The notes under the pieces were generated by a model. It saw nothing but the letters and a program-made list of their open reading frames with translations, did not search any database and was not told where the DNA came from. From Chitinophaga oryzae (GTDB taxonomy: Bacteria; Bacteroidota; Bacteroidia; Chitinophagales; Chitinophagaceae), in assembly GCF_012516375.2 (NCBI RefSeq), contig NZ_CP051204.2:6386001-6450000 (forward strand): a DNA stretch of 64,000 bases. The letters are read 5' to 3'. How positions within the stretch are numbered: the first letter of the stretch is position 1; the number at the start of each line of letters is the position of its first letter. Of this stretch, positions 1 through 8,197 are shown piece by piece. Both the position numbers and the translations under genes were made by a program.

Positions 1-977
1 TTACAGGCAGCATTTTCGGCATACAACAATATACCTACTACCAAAGCCATGAAGACACAGACGACGCACAGGTAGATGGCGATCTGAGTGCTGTGGTAAC
101 GCGCGTTGGCGGCTACATAGACTCCATCGGATTTGAGGACAACCAGCGCGTCAGCAAAGGACAGCTGCTGGTAAAGCTCGAAGACAACGAATATCGCCTC
201 AAACTGGCGCAGGCGCTCGCCGCCCAAAAAACGGCGGGCTCAAAGATCGGCGTGTCACAAACACAGGTCACCGCAATGGAAGCAGCAGCCCTGGGCTACA
301 AGGCACAGGTAGACGGCGCCAAAGCAAGGCTATGGCAGGCTTCGCAGGATTACGAACGTTATGCCGCCCTGGTTAAAAGCGGCTCCGTTCCCCAACAAAC
401 CTTCGACAAAGCCAGGGCAGAACGCGATGCAGCACAAGCTGCGTGTCAATCCGCACAGGAACAATATAAAACCGCCGTTGCAAAGATTATTAACAGCCGC
501 TCAGAACTGAACGTCGCCAATGTAGCAACAGACCAGCACCAGGCAGATGTGGATTACGCCAGGCTGCTCCTCTCCTACACGCAGATCAACGCGCCGGTTT
601 CCGGTATTGTCACCAGGCGCCGCGTACAAATGGGGCAGTTACTGCAACCCGGACAAACACTGTTTGCCGTGGTAGATGAACACAACCTCTACGTAACGGC
701 CAATTTCAAGGAAACCCAGATGCAGCACATACATCCGGGCCAGAAAGCGGAGATCACCGTAGACGCGTTCCCCCAGGAACCGGTGCAGGGCATGGTGTAC
801 AACTACGCAGGCACAACAGGCGCAAAGATGTCGCTGCTACCGCCTGACAATGCCACGGGCAACTTTGTGAAAGTAGTACAGCGGATTCCCGTAAAAATAA
901 AAATCGACGCCTCCCCGGAATTCCTGAAGAAGATACGGCCGGGTATGAACGTAGAGGTAAGTGTGTTCACCAAATAA
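1..977 (+). CDS. HlyD/EmrA-family membrane fusion protein of an MFS efflux pump (5' end cut off)
   Basis: Periplasmic adaptor that links an inner-membrane MFS pump to an outer-membrane channel. The frame is open to the left edge of the window: upstream of a possible GTG at 93 it reads in frame from base 3 (end of a membrane anchor, then YYQSHEDTDDAQVDGDL), so the true start lies outside and 324 residues are visible. The biotinyl-lipoyl-like half-motif VGGYIDSIGF..NQRVSKGQLLVKL, a long coiled-coil hairpin rich in Ala/Gln, the second lipoyl half (INAPVSGIVTRR) and the beta-barrel end (RPGMNVEVSVF) follow in the EmrA order. The EmrB-type pump gene begins 9 bases downstream, so the two form one operon. 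Substrate cannot be told from sequence. Confidence 0.93.
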   Translation, partial: TGSIFGIQQYTYYQSHEDTDDAQVDGDLSAVVTRVGGYIDSIGFEDNQRVSKGQLLVKLEDNEYRLKLAQALAAQKTAGSKIGVSQTQVTAMEAAALGYKAQVDGAKARLWQASQDYERYAALVKSGSVPQQTFDKARAERDAAQAACQSAQEQYKTAVAKIINSRSELNVANVATDQHQADVDYARLLLSYTQINAPVSGIVTRRRVQMGQLLQPGQTLFAVVDEHNLYVTANFKETQMQHIHPGQKAEITVDAFPQEPVQGMVYNYAGTTGAKMSLLPPDNATGNFVKVVQRIPVKIKIDASPEFLKKIRPGMNVEVSVFTK

Positions 978-986
978 ATCAGGTTT

Positions 987-2537
987 ATGGCTGAAAAAGG
1001 CTTCAGAAAATGGATTATTACGTTTACGATGGTATTGTCCTGCATGCTGGAATTTCTGGATACCACTATCGTCAACGTAGCGATACCACACATACAAGGC
1101 AATATGGGAGCCACACTGGAAGATGTGGCCTGGGTGTCTACCGGCTACGCCATTGCCAATGTCATCATCCTTCCGATGTCGGGATGGCTGGGCAGCCGCT
1201 TCGGCAGGAAGAACTACTTCCTGTTTTCCATTATCCTGTTTACCATCGCTTCCATGTTATGCGGCAACGCACATACGTTAGGTGAACTGATCGCCTTCAG
1301 GATACTGCAGGGCCTTGCCGGCGGCGGACTGATCTCCAACGCGCAGGCGATCCTGTTGGAGACATGGCCACCTGAAGAAAGAGGGACCGCCACCGCCATT
1401 TTTGGTTTCGGCGCAGTCGTAGGCCCTACCGTCGCTCCGGCGCTGGGCGGCTATCTGACTGATCATCTGTCGTGGCCATGGGTATTTTACATCAACCTGC
1501 CACTGGGTATCCTTGCGGCTATTCTTACCTATCAGTACGTAAAAGCCACTCCCAAAGAAAACACGGGGAAACCTGTTGACTGGTGGGGCATTTTGTTGCT
1601 GACCATTGCCGTCGGCAGCCTGCAGACCGTACTTGAAAAAGGGGAAGAGAAAGACTGGTTTGCCACGAAATATATTATTGTCCTGAGTGTTGCCACTGTA
1701 ATAGGAACACTGTTGTTTATCTGGAGAGAAAATACCACTGATCACCCGGTAGTGAACCTGAAGTTATTCCGGTATAAGAGTTTCTCCGCCGGCATGGTCA
1801 CCTCTTTCCTGTTTGGTATCGGTCTGTACGGCTCTGTTTTTGTGTTCCCGCAGTTTTGTCAAAGCGTGCTGGGGTTTTCGGCACAGCAGACAGGCTTCCT
1901 CCTGCTACCGGGCCAGATATTCACGGTCGCGCTGATGCCTGCCGTAGGTAAGCTGCTCAGGAAAGGCGTGCCTGCACAGGTATTTGTTATTGCCGGCTTT
2001 CTGTGCTTCTTTGTTTTTCCGACTATCATGAGCAAAACCACGCTGGCATCGGGCAACACGGATTTTTACTTCCCGCTTTATTTCCGGGGCATCGGCATCG
2101 GACTGTTGTTTGTTCCGTTGATCACACTGGCCATCAAAGATCTGAAGGGCCCGGAGATCGGCCAGGGTGCGGGGTTATATAACATGATGCGGCAGTTGGG
2201 CGGCTCTTTCGGTATCGCCGGATTAGCGACCACTATTCACATCGGGCAGGCGAAGCACCGGAATTACCTGCTGGAAAACGTGCACGAGTACTCTTCCGCA
2301 TTTGGAGACCGGATACAGGAGTATACTACCGGATTCATGGGCAAGGGTTTTTCTCATTACGATGCAGCCGGTATGGCGCTGAAAGCTGTAGACGCCACGG
2401 TCAACAAACAGTCGATGCTGATGGCTTTTACCGATGCCTACCTGTACCTGGGCGTTGCGATGCTTTGCTGTATCCCTTTTGTGTTTCTCCAGGGATTTAA
2501 AAAGAAAAAAGTAGTCATACCGGCAGACGCGCATTAG
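987..2537 (+). CDS. MFS transporter, DHA2 (EmrB/QacA) family, 14 membrane segments
   Basis: Proton-driven drug or metabolite exporter of the inner membrane, 516 residues, the usual length of 14-segment DHA2 pumps. Visible family motifs are LDTTIVNVAIPHIQ in the first segment, GWLGSRFGRK (motif A) after segment 2, and GPTVAPALGGYLTD with WPWVFYINLP (motif C region). It starts 9 bases after the adaptor gene and is followed 44 bases later by a SIP-like gene on the same strand, with Crp and SIP genes behind it. The iron-reductase neighbours make export of a siderophore or metal chelate one option, but this is inference; a general multidrug role is equally compatible. Confidence 0.93.
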   Translation: MAEKGFRKWIITFTMVLSCMLEFLDTTIVNVAIPHIQGNMGATLEDVAWVSTGYAIANVIILPMSGWLGSRFGRKNYFLFSIILFTIASMLCGNAHTLGELIAFRILQGLAGGGLISNAQAILLETWPPEERGTATAIFGFGAVVGPTVAPALGGYLTDHLSWPWVFYINLPLGILAAILTYQYVKATPKENTGKPVDWWGILLLTIAVGSLQTVLEKGEEKDWFATKYIIVLSVATVIGTLLFIWRENTTDHPVVNLKLFRYKSFSAGMVTSFLFGIGLYGSVFVFPQFCQSVLGFSAQQTGFLLLPGQIFTVALMPAVGKLLRKGVPAQVFVIAGFLCFFVFPTIMSKTTLASGNTDFYFPLYFRGIGIGLLFVPLITLAIKDLKGPEIGQGAGLYNMMRQLGGSFGIAGLATTIHIGQAKHRNYLLENVHEYSSAFGDRIQEYTTGFMGKGFSHYDAAGMALKAVDATVNKQSMLMAFTDAYLYLGVAMLCCIPFVFLQGFKKKKVVIPADAH

Positions 2538-2581
2538 CGCGCTACGGGAAAAGAAGCAGGTCATTCAATAAATGATAAACA

Positions 2582-3277
2582 ATGAAACCACAAACAAATC
2601 ACCTCCACGAAGGTATAATTGTAGATTGTAAGAAAATGACGGCCACCTCATGGCACCTGAAAATAAAAGTCATGCCACCGGGTGACTTTGACACCGAAAA
2701 AATAACGGGTTATGTGCTGCCGGTGCTTATCGGTAACAGCGCGGTGGGTCCCCCGTCAATCAGGCGGCTGATGCTCTGGAATTACGATGCTATCCGTCAT
2801 ATCATTGACCTCACCATTCAGTCATCGGAAGATACAACGTTAGCCGGCTGGCTGGGGCGCCTGGAAACGGGCAATGTTATTCAGTGGGGGGAGCCGGAAG
2901 AAATCGTTACCCGGCAATTAAAAGCCGACAGTTACTATCTCATCGGCAACACAGATGCACTGGCCTTTTTCTATCAGTTCAACCGAAACCTGCCTTTTGT
3001 GAGTAATGTACAGAGTTTCATTTACAGCGAACATACCGGTGAGTTTTTTCCGGATATTGACGGCAGCTACCCACTTAATTATCATATTATTTACCCCTTC
3101 AGTCCCGAAAGGGTGCTGGATTTCTTCAGGCATCATTTCAAAAAAGCAGCAGGTGACTTTGTGGTATTACTGGCTGCAGACAAAGGCATTAATCAGCAGT
3201 TCCAGCGCTTCCTGAAAGCGGAGTGGCTGGCCGGCGAACATCAGATTAAAGTCGCTAACTTTGATCCATCATACTAA
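2582..3277 (+). CDS. divergent siderophore-interacting-protein-like (ferredoxin-reductase fold) protein
   Basis: 231 residues without an obvious signal peptide. By eye it follows the outline of SIP/ViuB proteins: an N-terminal beta-barrel part (HLKIKVMPPGDF), a stretch RRLMLWNYD at the place of the FAD-binding R-x-Y-T motif, GWLGRLETGNVIQWGEP where SIPs have HGDNGPAxxWA..GD, and YYLIGNTDALAFFYQF corresponding to WYLLVGDETALPAIAAM of the true SIP two genes downstream. The canonical RTYT and HGDNGP motifs are absent, so flavin binding may be lost or changed. It lies between the MFS pump and the Crp regulator in a same-strand run (11 bases to crp). Family assignment is inference from this alignment by eye. 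Confidence 0.55.
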   Translation: MKPQTNHLHEGIIVDCKKMTATSWHLKIKVMPPGDFDTEKITGYVLPVLIGNSAVGPPSIRRLMLWNYDAIRHIIDLTIQSSEDTTLAGWLGRLETGNVIQWGEPEEIVTRQLKADSYYLIGNTDALAFFYQFNRNLPFVSNVQSFIYSEHTGEFFPDIDGSYPLNYHIIYPFSPERVLDFFRHHFKKAAGDFVVLLAADKGINQQFQRFLKAEWLAGEHQIKVANFDPSY

Positions 3278-3288
3278 ACTGACAAATT

Positions 3289-3864
3289 ATGTACCCCCTG
3301 CTTGCCGATAAAATAGCCCGGATGACCTCCATCGATGCGGATGGCATGAAGACCGTATTATCTTACTTCAGGCATCTCCAGGTTAAAAAGGATGAAATCC
3401 TGTTGAACGAAGGAGAAAAGTCCTCCAGGATCTATTTTGTATTAAAGGGTTGCCTGCGTATTTACTTTCTGCAGGCCGATGGTACAGAAGCCACCAGGTA
3501 CCTGGCTTTCGAGAATAACTTCGCCAGCAACCTCGTCGGACTCATTACGCAGGACCCGTCAGAGGAATTTATCCAGGCAGCAGAAAGCACGGAACTACTG
3601 TATATCCATGCTACTGATTTTTTCGGTTTATTAAACACTGTTCCCGGCTGGGAGAAATTCTACCGGTATTACCTGGAGCATGCCTATGTAAATAACACCA
3701 GGCATCTGATGAGTTTTCTCACCATGGACGCCACCGAAAGGTACAGACAGCTGCTGAAAGAAAACCCGATCATTGTACAAAGGCTGTCCAACAAGATGGT
3801 AGCCAATTACCTGGGGATTTCGCAGGAATCCCTGAGCCGCCTGAAAGGAAGGCTGAACGATTAA
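3289..3864 (+). CDS. Crp/Fnr-family transcriptional regulator
   Basis: 191 residues: a cyclic-nucleotide-binding-type beta-roll at about residues 25-115 (DEILLNEGEKSSRIYFVLKG, then RIYFLQADGTEATRYL) and a short C-terminal winged helix with the recognition segment NYLGISQESLSRL. This is the common Bacteroidota type that usually does not bind cAMP in the E. coli way; no Fe-S cysteine cluster is visible. It sits 11 bases after the SIP-like gene and 13 bases before the true SIP, so it probably controls this run of genes. A second member of the family lies at 58547-59128. Confidence 0.92.
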   Translation: MYPLLADKIARMTSIDADGMKTVLSYFRHLQVKKDEILLNEGEKSSRIYFVLKGCLRIYFLQADGTEATRYLAFENNFASNLVGLITQDPSEEFIQAAESTELLYIHATDFFGLLNTVPGWEKFYRYYLEHAYVNNTRHLMSFLTMDATERYRQLLKENPIIVQRLSNKMVANYLGISQESLSRLKGRLND

Positions 3865-3877
3865 AAATTATACTAAC

Positions 3878-4714
3878 ATGGACATCACATACAACGGTGA
3901 AAAAAAATCACCGGTATATATGCCTGCATCCGTTGTTGCGGTGGTGGATATTACCCCGCACTTCCGGCGCATTACCTTACAACATGAACTGATAAAAGAA
4001 GTCGGTTTTTTACGTCCCGGCGCCCATTTTAAACTGATGTTCCCTTCGGGAAACAACGGAGCCGTTCAACTTCCTGACGTATCTTCCGGCAGGCCGGTAT
4101 GGGCCAACGAGGCAGATAAACCGTTAGTGCGTACCTATACTGTCCGCAGGATAGACCGGAAAAAAGGTACCCTGGATGTTGAATTCGTGTTGCATGGCGA
4201 CAATGGCCCTGCCGCTGCCTGGGCTGCAAAGGCTGCCATCGGCGATACTGTAGGCGTCGGTATCAAGCCGGGGAAACAGGACGCATCTTTTGCCGACTGG
4301 TACCTGCTGGTGGGCGACGAAACAGCGTTGCCGGCTATCGCAGCCATGCTGGAAGCATTCCCGGAGAGCGTGGGTGGCGTCGCATTGCTGGAAACAGGAC
4401 AGGCGTCGGAGATATTTCAGATCGCAACCAAGTCTACTGTTGAAGTGAAATGGCTGATTCGTGGCGATGTGCCCCCGCAGTCATCGGAGCTATTGTTGAA
4501 CGCCATTAAAGCGATTTCCCTGCCCGACCTCGCACCTGGAAAGCGGCGTCTCTGGGTAGCCGGTGAAGACAGTGTGGTGAAAGAAATCAGGCATTATTTT
4601 AAAAGCATGGACGGCATTGCCCGGGAAGAGCTAAATACTACCGTGTATTGGAAATCAGGTATGAGCGAAGACCTGTATCAAAATATCCGGCACGGGGAAG
4701 CAGGGGCACGTTAA
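3878..4714 (+). CDS. siderophore-interacting protein (FAD/NADPH ferric-siderophore reductase)
   Basis: Cytoplasmic flavin reductase that releases iron from imported ferric siderophores. The 278 residues show every SIP landmark: LVRTYTVRR (FAD isoalloxazine/phosphate binding), HGDNGPAAAWA followed by GDTVGVGIKPG, the nucleotide-binding LLVGDETALPAIAAML, and the C-terminal LWVAGEDSVVKEIRHYF plus VYWKSGMSEDLY. It starts 13 bases after the Crp gene and ends before a bidirectional terminator hairpin. A second full SIP is encoded at 28970-29797 next to ABC transporters, so the strain has at least two such reductases; this one has no uptake genes beside it. Confidence 0.93.
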   Translation: MDITYNGEKKSPVYMPASVVAVVDITPHFRRITLQHELIKEVGFLRPGAHFKLMFPSGNNGAVQLPDVSSGRPVWANEADKPLVRTYTVRRIDRKKGTLDVEFVLHGDNGPAAAWAAKAAIGDTVGVGIKPGKQDASFADWYLLVGDETALPAIAAMLEAFPESVGGVALLETGQASEIFQIATKSTVEVKWLIRGDVPPQSSELLLNAIKAISLPDLAPGKRRLWVAGEDSVVKEIRHYFKSMDGIAREELNTTVYWKSGMSEDLYQNIRHGEAGAR

Positions 4715-4731
4715 TTAACAATTATGCTATT

Positions 4732-4762
4732 AAAAGTCCGGCTGTATGACAACCGGACTTTT
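4732..4762. terminator. bidirectional intrinsic terminator
   Basis: Perfect 10-bp stem AAAAGTCCGG / CCGGACTTTT with an 11-base loop; the stem begins with four A and ends with four T, so it can stop transcription from the SIP operon on the left and from the leftward DUF5694 gene on the right. Confidence 0.8.
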
Positions 4763-4788
4763 GTATTGTATGACATGGAAAGCGGCTA

Positions 4789-5628
4789 TTAGTTTTTCAA
4801 CACCTCGCTGAGCTCCACGACCTTGCTGCGCTGGTCCATATCGATGAAGTGCTTAAACACAGCAGCATGACCGGCTCCAACAATAATCATTACACGTTCA
4901 TCTTTTTCTTCGGTGAGCTTCTGCACCAGCGAATACATATAAAGATTCCGCTTATACCATGCATCTACCACGTCGGCACCGGTAAAGTCTTGTAAAGCGC
5001 CCCCTCTGTTCAGCAGGGTGAGGTAGAGTCCCAGATTGGTATTCCGGTTGGCCGTGGTGTTCTTCTCCAGTAACAGCTGTGTAAGGGAAAGTTTCTTTCT
5101 CAGTGCGTTATCCTCGTCACCAACCTTCTTTATCTGCGCGTCTATGTCCTGCTGCAAGGTTGCTTGTCCGGCTTTTTTCATGGCCGACTGCAGACTGTCA
5201 TATGGCCAGTTCATCTGGTAATCTATCGCATGTATCTTTCGCAGGCCGGCCTTTTTACCCGCCCTGAAAGCCAGTTGAAATATTTCATTCTGTAGATAAA
5301 ATTTGCTTTTGGGAAACTTAGCCTGTACATGGTCAAAATAGGCGTCTTTCAGGTACAGGTCATACAGCGTATCCAAGGCCGGTTGATCATTATACTCCCA
5401 TTCCACAAATATTTTAGTTGGCCGGAACTTCTTTATATGATCTGTTATCAGCGCCAGCTCCTCCTGGGATTTTGGGCTCATGACATCAAAATCCGCCGAT
5501 TTAGCCAGATCCAAACCAGGATTATTAAAATGGAATACGCCGATCAACAGTGTTTCTTTCTGTTGCCGGGCATTCACGTTGGCAGCGAAACACAGTAGCG
5601 CTACCGAGAGGGCTAAATACAATTTCAT
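4789..5628 (-). CDS. DUF5694-family exported protein
   Basis: About 279 residues with an N-terminal signal peptide (MKLYLALSVALLCFAANVNA). The ATG at 5628 is chosen because it begins this signal peptide; the frame is open 18 codons further but that part has no secretion features. The mature part starts TLLIGVFHFNNPGLD and contains RPTKIFVEWEY and a C-terminal VMIIVGAGHAAVFKHFI. These are hallmarks of DUF5694, a widespread family of unknown function that recalls TraB/ChaN-like folds (conserved His/Glu at the ends of strands). Own promoter likely (TACATTTG at 5687-5680), so it seems not to depend on the AraC gene upstream. No function is assigned. Confidence 0.85.
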   Translation of the reverse strand: MKLYLALSVALLCFAANVNARQQKETLLIGVFHFNNPGLDLAKSADFDVMSPKSQEELALITDHIKKFRPTKIFVEWEYNDQPALDTLYDLYLKDAYFDHVQAKFPKSKFYLQNEIFQLAFRAGKKAGLRKIHAIDYQMNWPYDSLQSAMKKAGQATLQQDIDAQIKKVGDEDNALRKKLSLTQLLLEKNTTANRNTNLGLYLTLLNRGGALQDFTGADVVDAWYKRNLYMYSLVQKLTEEKDERVMIIVGAGHAAVFKHFIDMDQRSKVVELSEVLKN

Positions 5629-5679
5629 ACACTTATATTTTAGTGTAAAGAAACAGCAATGAACGGAAATGGGATTGTA

Positions 5680-5687
5680 CAAATGTA
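5680..5687 (-). promoter_or_regulatory. putative -7 promoter element for the DUF5694 gene
   Basis: TACATTTG on the minus strand fits the Bacteroidota -7 consensus TAnnTTTG and lies about 50 bases before the chosen ATG. A TTG is present at 5705-5703, a spacing of 15, slightly short of the usual 17-23. The element is just past the stop codon of the AraC gene. Confidence 0.5.
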
Positions 5688-5694
5688 AACCAGG

Positions 5695-6498
5695 TTAAAA
5701 AACAAGCCACACGTTCTCCTTTTCGGTGTCTACTTTACTGAAAAAATCGGAAGGTGTAAAATGAGTAAGCCCTTTAAAATCCCGGATAAAATGGGACTGA
5801 TCATAGAACTGTGCAAGGTGGGATAACGCTGTCAGGCTCCCCGCATTTTGTTTTTCAGAAATGGAGCTTCTGAAGCGGTGTATTTTCCTGAATTCCGCGG
5901 GTGATTTTCCGATATGACCGACAAAAATCCTGTTCAGATATTGTCTCGATATATGGTGCTTTCGCGCGATGTCATTAATCTTTACGTCAGACACCACATC
6001 CGCAAGGAGCGCTTCCATGAAGGAAAAATCCTTCCCTATTAACTTTGAAAGCCAGTATTCTTCCAGCTGGCTGATCTGTGATTGTCTGTCAGGGGTGTTA
6101 AATATGGTATTCATCGTATCCCGGTAATCTCCAAAAGGATCAAAACTGGTGACCCCTTCTTTGAACAATGCCTGTACGTTATCTATAAACCGGTTTATTC
6201 CCAGTGGCTTGAAATAAATGGTCATTTCATCCGTAACAGCATATTGCACAATCTCAATAGGTCGTACATAGCGGCTCACCAAACTGGCACAGACATTATC
6301 CTGCTGAGCAGCAGAGACGACAATACTATTTTCGGTTAATACCAGGTCCGTATGCTGATAGACGGCTGCGATACAGTAATTATTCGGGAAAGTCAGGTAT
6401 TTTATCGGCGCAGCAATCTCTCTCTTCTTTATAAAGTAAAAGCCTTCGATGTATTCCTTCAGCGTTTCATGAGATGGTTTATAAAACTGTACTTCCAT
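5695..6498 (-). CDS. AraC-family transcriptional regulator
   Basis: 267 residues with a C-terminal AraC double helix-turn-helix (VKINDIARKHHISRQYLNRIF, then the second helix unit ending in FKGLTHFTPSDFF). The N-terminal 150 residues are a DUF6597-like/cupin-type sensor seen in many Bacteroidota AraC proteins (FYKPSHETLKEYIEGFYF at the start). It is divergent from the TetR gene; a TATTTTTG element (6519-6512) gives it a short leader. Target genes are not evident; the DUF5694 gene directly downstream is one candidate. Confidence 0.88.
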   Translation of the reverse strand: MEVQFYKPSHETLKEYIEGFYFIKKREIAAPIKYLTFPNNYCIAAVYQHTDLVLTENSIVVSAAQQDNVCASLVSRYVRPIEIVQYAVTDEMTIYFKPLGINRFIDNVQALFKEGVTSFDPFGDYRDTMNTIFNTPDRQSQISQLEEYWLSKLIGKDFSFMEALLADVVSDVKINDIARKHHISRQYLNRIFVGHIGKSPAEFRKIHRFRSSISEKQNAGSLTALSHLAQFYDQSHFIRDFKGLTHFTPSDFFSKVDTEKENVWLVF

Positions 6499-6511
6499 TA
6501 GGCAAAGCGCT

Positions 6512-6519
6512 CAAAAATA
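6512..6519 (-). promoter_or_regulatory. putative -7 promoter element for the AraC gene
   Basis: TATTTTTG on the minus strand matches TAnnTTTG and lies 13 bases upstream of the ATG at 6498, implying a very short leader. No clear -33 TTTG was seen at the usual distance. Confidence 0.4.
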
Positions 6520-6620
6520 TCCTGGTAAATATATATTATTTTCCGCCATTTAAGTAGCCGTCCCCGGCCGTTTTCATCGTGTAGGCCTCCGGGTAATGAA
6601 AGTATTTTTAAAAATTATTT

Positions 6621-6636
6621 TACCGAACGTTTGGTA
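6621..6636. promoter_or_regulatory. TetR operator 1 (in the tetR promoter)
   Basis: TACCGAACGTTTGGTA is a near-perfect 16-bp palindrome (one central mismatch). The same motif, perfect, recurs at 7249-7264 on the other side of the tetR gene. It overlaps the presumed -33 TTTG at 6630-6633, as expected for an autorepressor site. Confidence 0.8.
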
Positions 6637-6660
6637 ATTTAAAATATTCCCCTACCTTTG
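6630..6660 (+). promoter_or_regulatory. tetR promoter (TTTG-N19-TACCTTTG)
   Basis: TTTG at 6630-6633 and TACCTTTG at 6653-6660 are spaced by 19 bases, matching the Bacteroidota consensus. The ATG follows the -7 box by only 4 bases, so the transcript is predicted to be leaderless or nearly so. Confidence 0.7.
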
Positions 6661-6664
6661 TTTC

Positions 6665-7228
6665 ATGAGACCGCAAAAAATAGACGACGCAAGGCTGATA
6701 GATGGACTGATGTCCGTACTTCAATCCAAAGGATTTGAGGGCGCCAGTCTTAACGATCTGGCCAAAGCCAGCGGTCTGCAGAAAGCGAGTCTTTACCACC
6801 GGTTTCCCGGCGGGAAAAATGAAATCGCCGTTACGGTGCTTCATTTTATACACGAGTGGATCCGCGAAAATATCTACCTGGTGCTGACAGAAAAAGGGGT
6901 AGCTCCTGCCACCAAATTACAAAGGGCGCTACAGCATATCCGCCAGGTGTATCATAATGGAGAAAAGACCTGTATCCTCAATGCGCTCTCCCTCGATTCA
7001 GGGCTGGTAGTGCTGGGCGATGAAATCAGTAAGGCCATGCACCTCTGGCTCGATGCCTTTACCGCTCTTGGCGTTGAAATGGGCTTCACCACCGCACAGG
7101 CGAAAGCCAAAGCCAGGCAGTCGCTTATCCAGGTACAGGGCAGCCTCGTACTGGCCAAAGGCCTGGGCGATCCCACCCAGTTTCATAAAGCGCTGGCAGA
7201 TCTGAAACTGCTTTTCACCAACGAGTAA
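6665..7228 (+). CDS. TetR-family transcriptional repressor
   Basis: 187 residues. The N-terminal helix-turn-helix covers about residues 5-52 (GFEGASLNDLAKASGLQKAS then LYHRFPGGK, the classic TetR ending). The rest is an all-helical ligand/dimer domain of the YxaF/LmrA-like type. Two palindromes with the core ACCGAACGTTyGGT lie directly before and after the gene, so it most likely represses itself and the two hydrolases downstream. The ATG at 6665 is just 4 bases behind a TACCTTTG promoter box. The inducer is unknown; a hydrolase substrate is an obvious guess. Confidence 0.93.
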   Translation: MRPQKIDDARLIDGLMSVLQSKGFEGASLNDLAKASGLQKASLYHRFPGGKNEIAVTVLHFIHEWIRENIYLVLTEKGVAPATKLQRALQHIRQVYHNGEKTCILNALSLDSGLVVLGDEISKAMHLWLDAFTALGVEMGFTTAQAKAKARQSLIQVQGSLVLAKGLGDPTQFHKALADLKLLFTNE

Positions 7229-7248
7229 AATTTTTTTCATCATAATTT

Positions 7249-7264
7249 TACCGAACGTTCGGTA
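7249..7264. promoter_or_regulatory. TetR operator 2 (upstream of the hydrolase pair)
   Basis: TACCGAACGTTCGGTA is a perfect 16-bp palindrome, 32 bases before the ATG of the first hydrolase and matching operator 1 except for one base. It places both hydrolases under the same repressor. Confidence 0.8.
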
Positions 7265-7296
7265 ATAAATTAAATAAAACTTAAAAACAAAATACT

Positions 7297-8184
7297 ATGA
7301 GTACCGTAAGACACAACACCACCCTGGTAAACGGAACAGAGATCTTTTACAGAGAAGCCGGCCAGAAAGGTAAACCAGCCCTGGTATTACTCCATGGCTA
7401 TCCTACCTCTTCGCATATGTACCGCAACCTGCTGCAGCAGCTGGCCGGCGACTTTTACCTGATCGCACCCGACTACCCGGGATTCGGCAGAAGCGCCCAG
7501 CCCCACATGGCCGACTTCGAATACTCTTTCGACAACTTCGCCAACATCGTGGAAGGCTTGCTGGACCAACTCGGTCTCCAACGTTACAGCCTCTACCTGA
7601 TGGACTACGGCGCCCCTGTTGGATTCCGTATCGCCTCCGCCCATCCTGAAAAAATCGATTCGCTGATTGTGCAAAACGGTTGCGCCTATGATGAAGGACT
7701 GGAACAGTTCTGGGACCCCATCAAATCCTACTGGAAAAACAAAGACGACAAAGCGACGGAACGCATCCTCGAAGGCTTCCACAGCATCGACGGTCTGCAG
7801 TGGCAATACACCAACGGCGTCGCCGACACTGCACTGGTAAGCCCGGATAACTGGGAACACGACCTGCGCCACATTCTGCGCCCAGGTAATAATGATATAC
7901 AACTCCAGCTGTTTTACGACTATCAGCAAAATGTTGCCCTGTATCCCAAATGGCAGGAATACTTTCGTACCTACAACCCCGAAATGCTGATCGTATATGG
8001 TAAGAACGATTACATCTTCCCGGTAGCCGGCGCGGAAGCGTATAAAAAAGACGTAAAGAACCTGGAATACCACCTGTTCGACACCGGCCACTTTGCACTG
8101 GAAACACATGGTGATGAAATCGCCGCCGCCATCAGAACATTCCTTCATAAAAAAGTCGCCCGCAAATCTCAGCCTGCCGCCTGA
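7297..8184 (+). CDS. alpha/beta hydrolase with Asp nucleophile (haloalkane dehalogenase/epoxide hydrolase type), cytosolic
   Basis: 295 residues without signal peptide. Oxyanion-hole motif LLHGYPTSSHMYRNL (about residues 31-45), PDYPGFGRS, and the nucleophile elbow YLMDYGAPVG with Asp103 in place of the usual Ser, which points to the dehalogenase/epoxide-hydrolase branch. The acid is likely in VYGKNDYIF and the base is the His of DTGHFALE. The gene follows tetR and its second operator, and precedes a secreted paralogue by 13 bases. Substrate is unknown; an electrophilic xenobiotic or halide/epoxide that also induces the TetR protein would fit. Confidence 0.88.
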   Translation: MSTVRHNTTLVNGTEIFYREAGQKGKPALVLLHGYPTSSHMYRNLLQQLAGDFYLIAPDYPGFGRSAQPHMADFEYSFDNFANIVEGLLDQLGLQRYSLYLMDYGAPVGFRIASAHPEKIDSLIVQNGCAYDEGLEQFWDPIKSYWKNKDDKATERILEGFHSIDGLQWQYTNGVADTALVSPDNWEHDLRHILRPGNNDIQLQLFYDYQQNVALYPKWQEYFRTYNPEMLIVYGKNDYIFPVAGAEAYKKDVKNLEYHLFDTGHFALETHGDEIAAAIRTFLHKKVARKSQPAA

Positions 8185-8197
8185 TAAACCGCTCCAT

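Noticed and set aside
8093..8197. Longer start of the exported hydrolase (from 8093)
   Set aside because: It overlaps the preceding gene by about 90 bases and would bury the clear signal peptide that starts at 8198.
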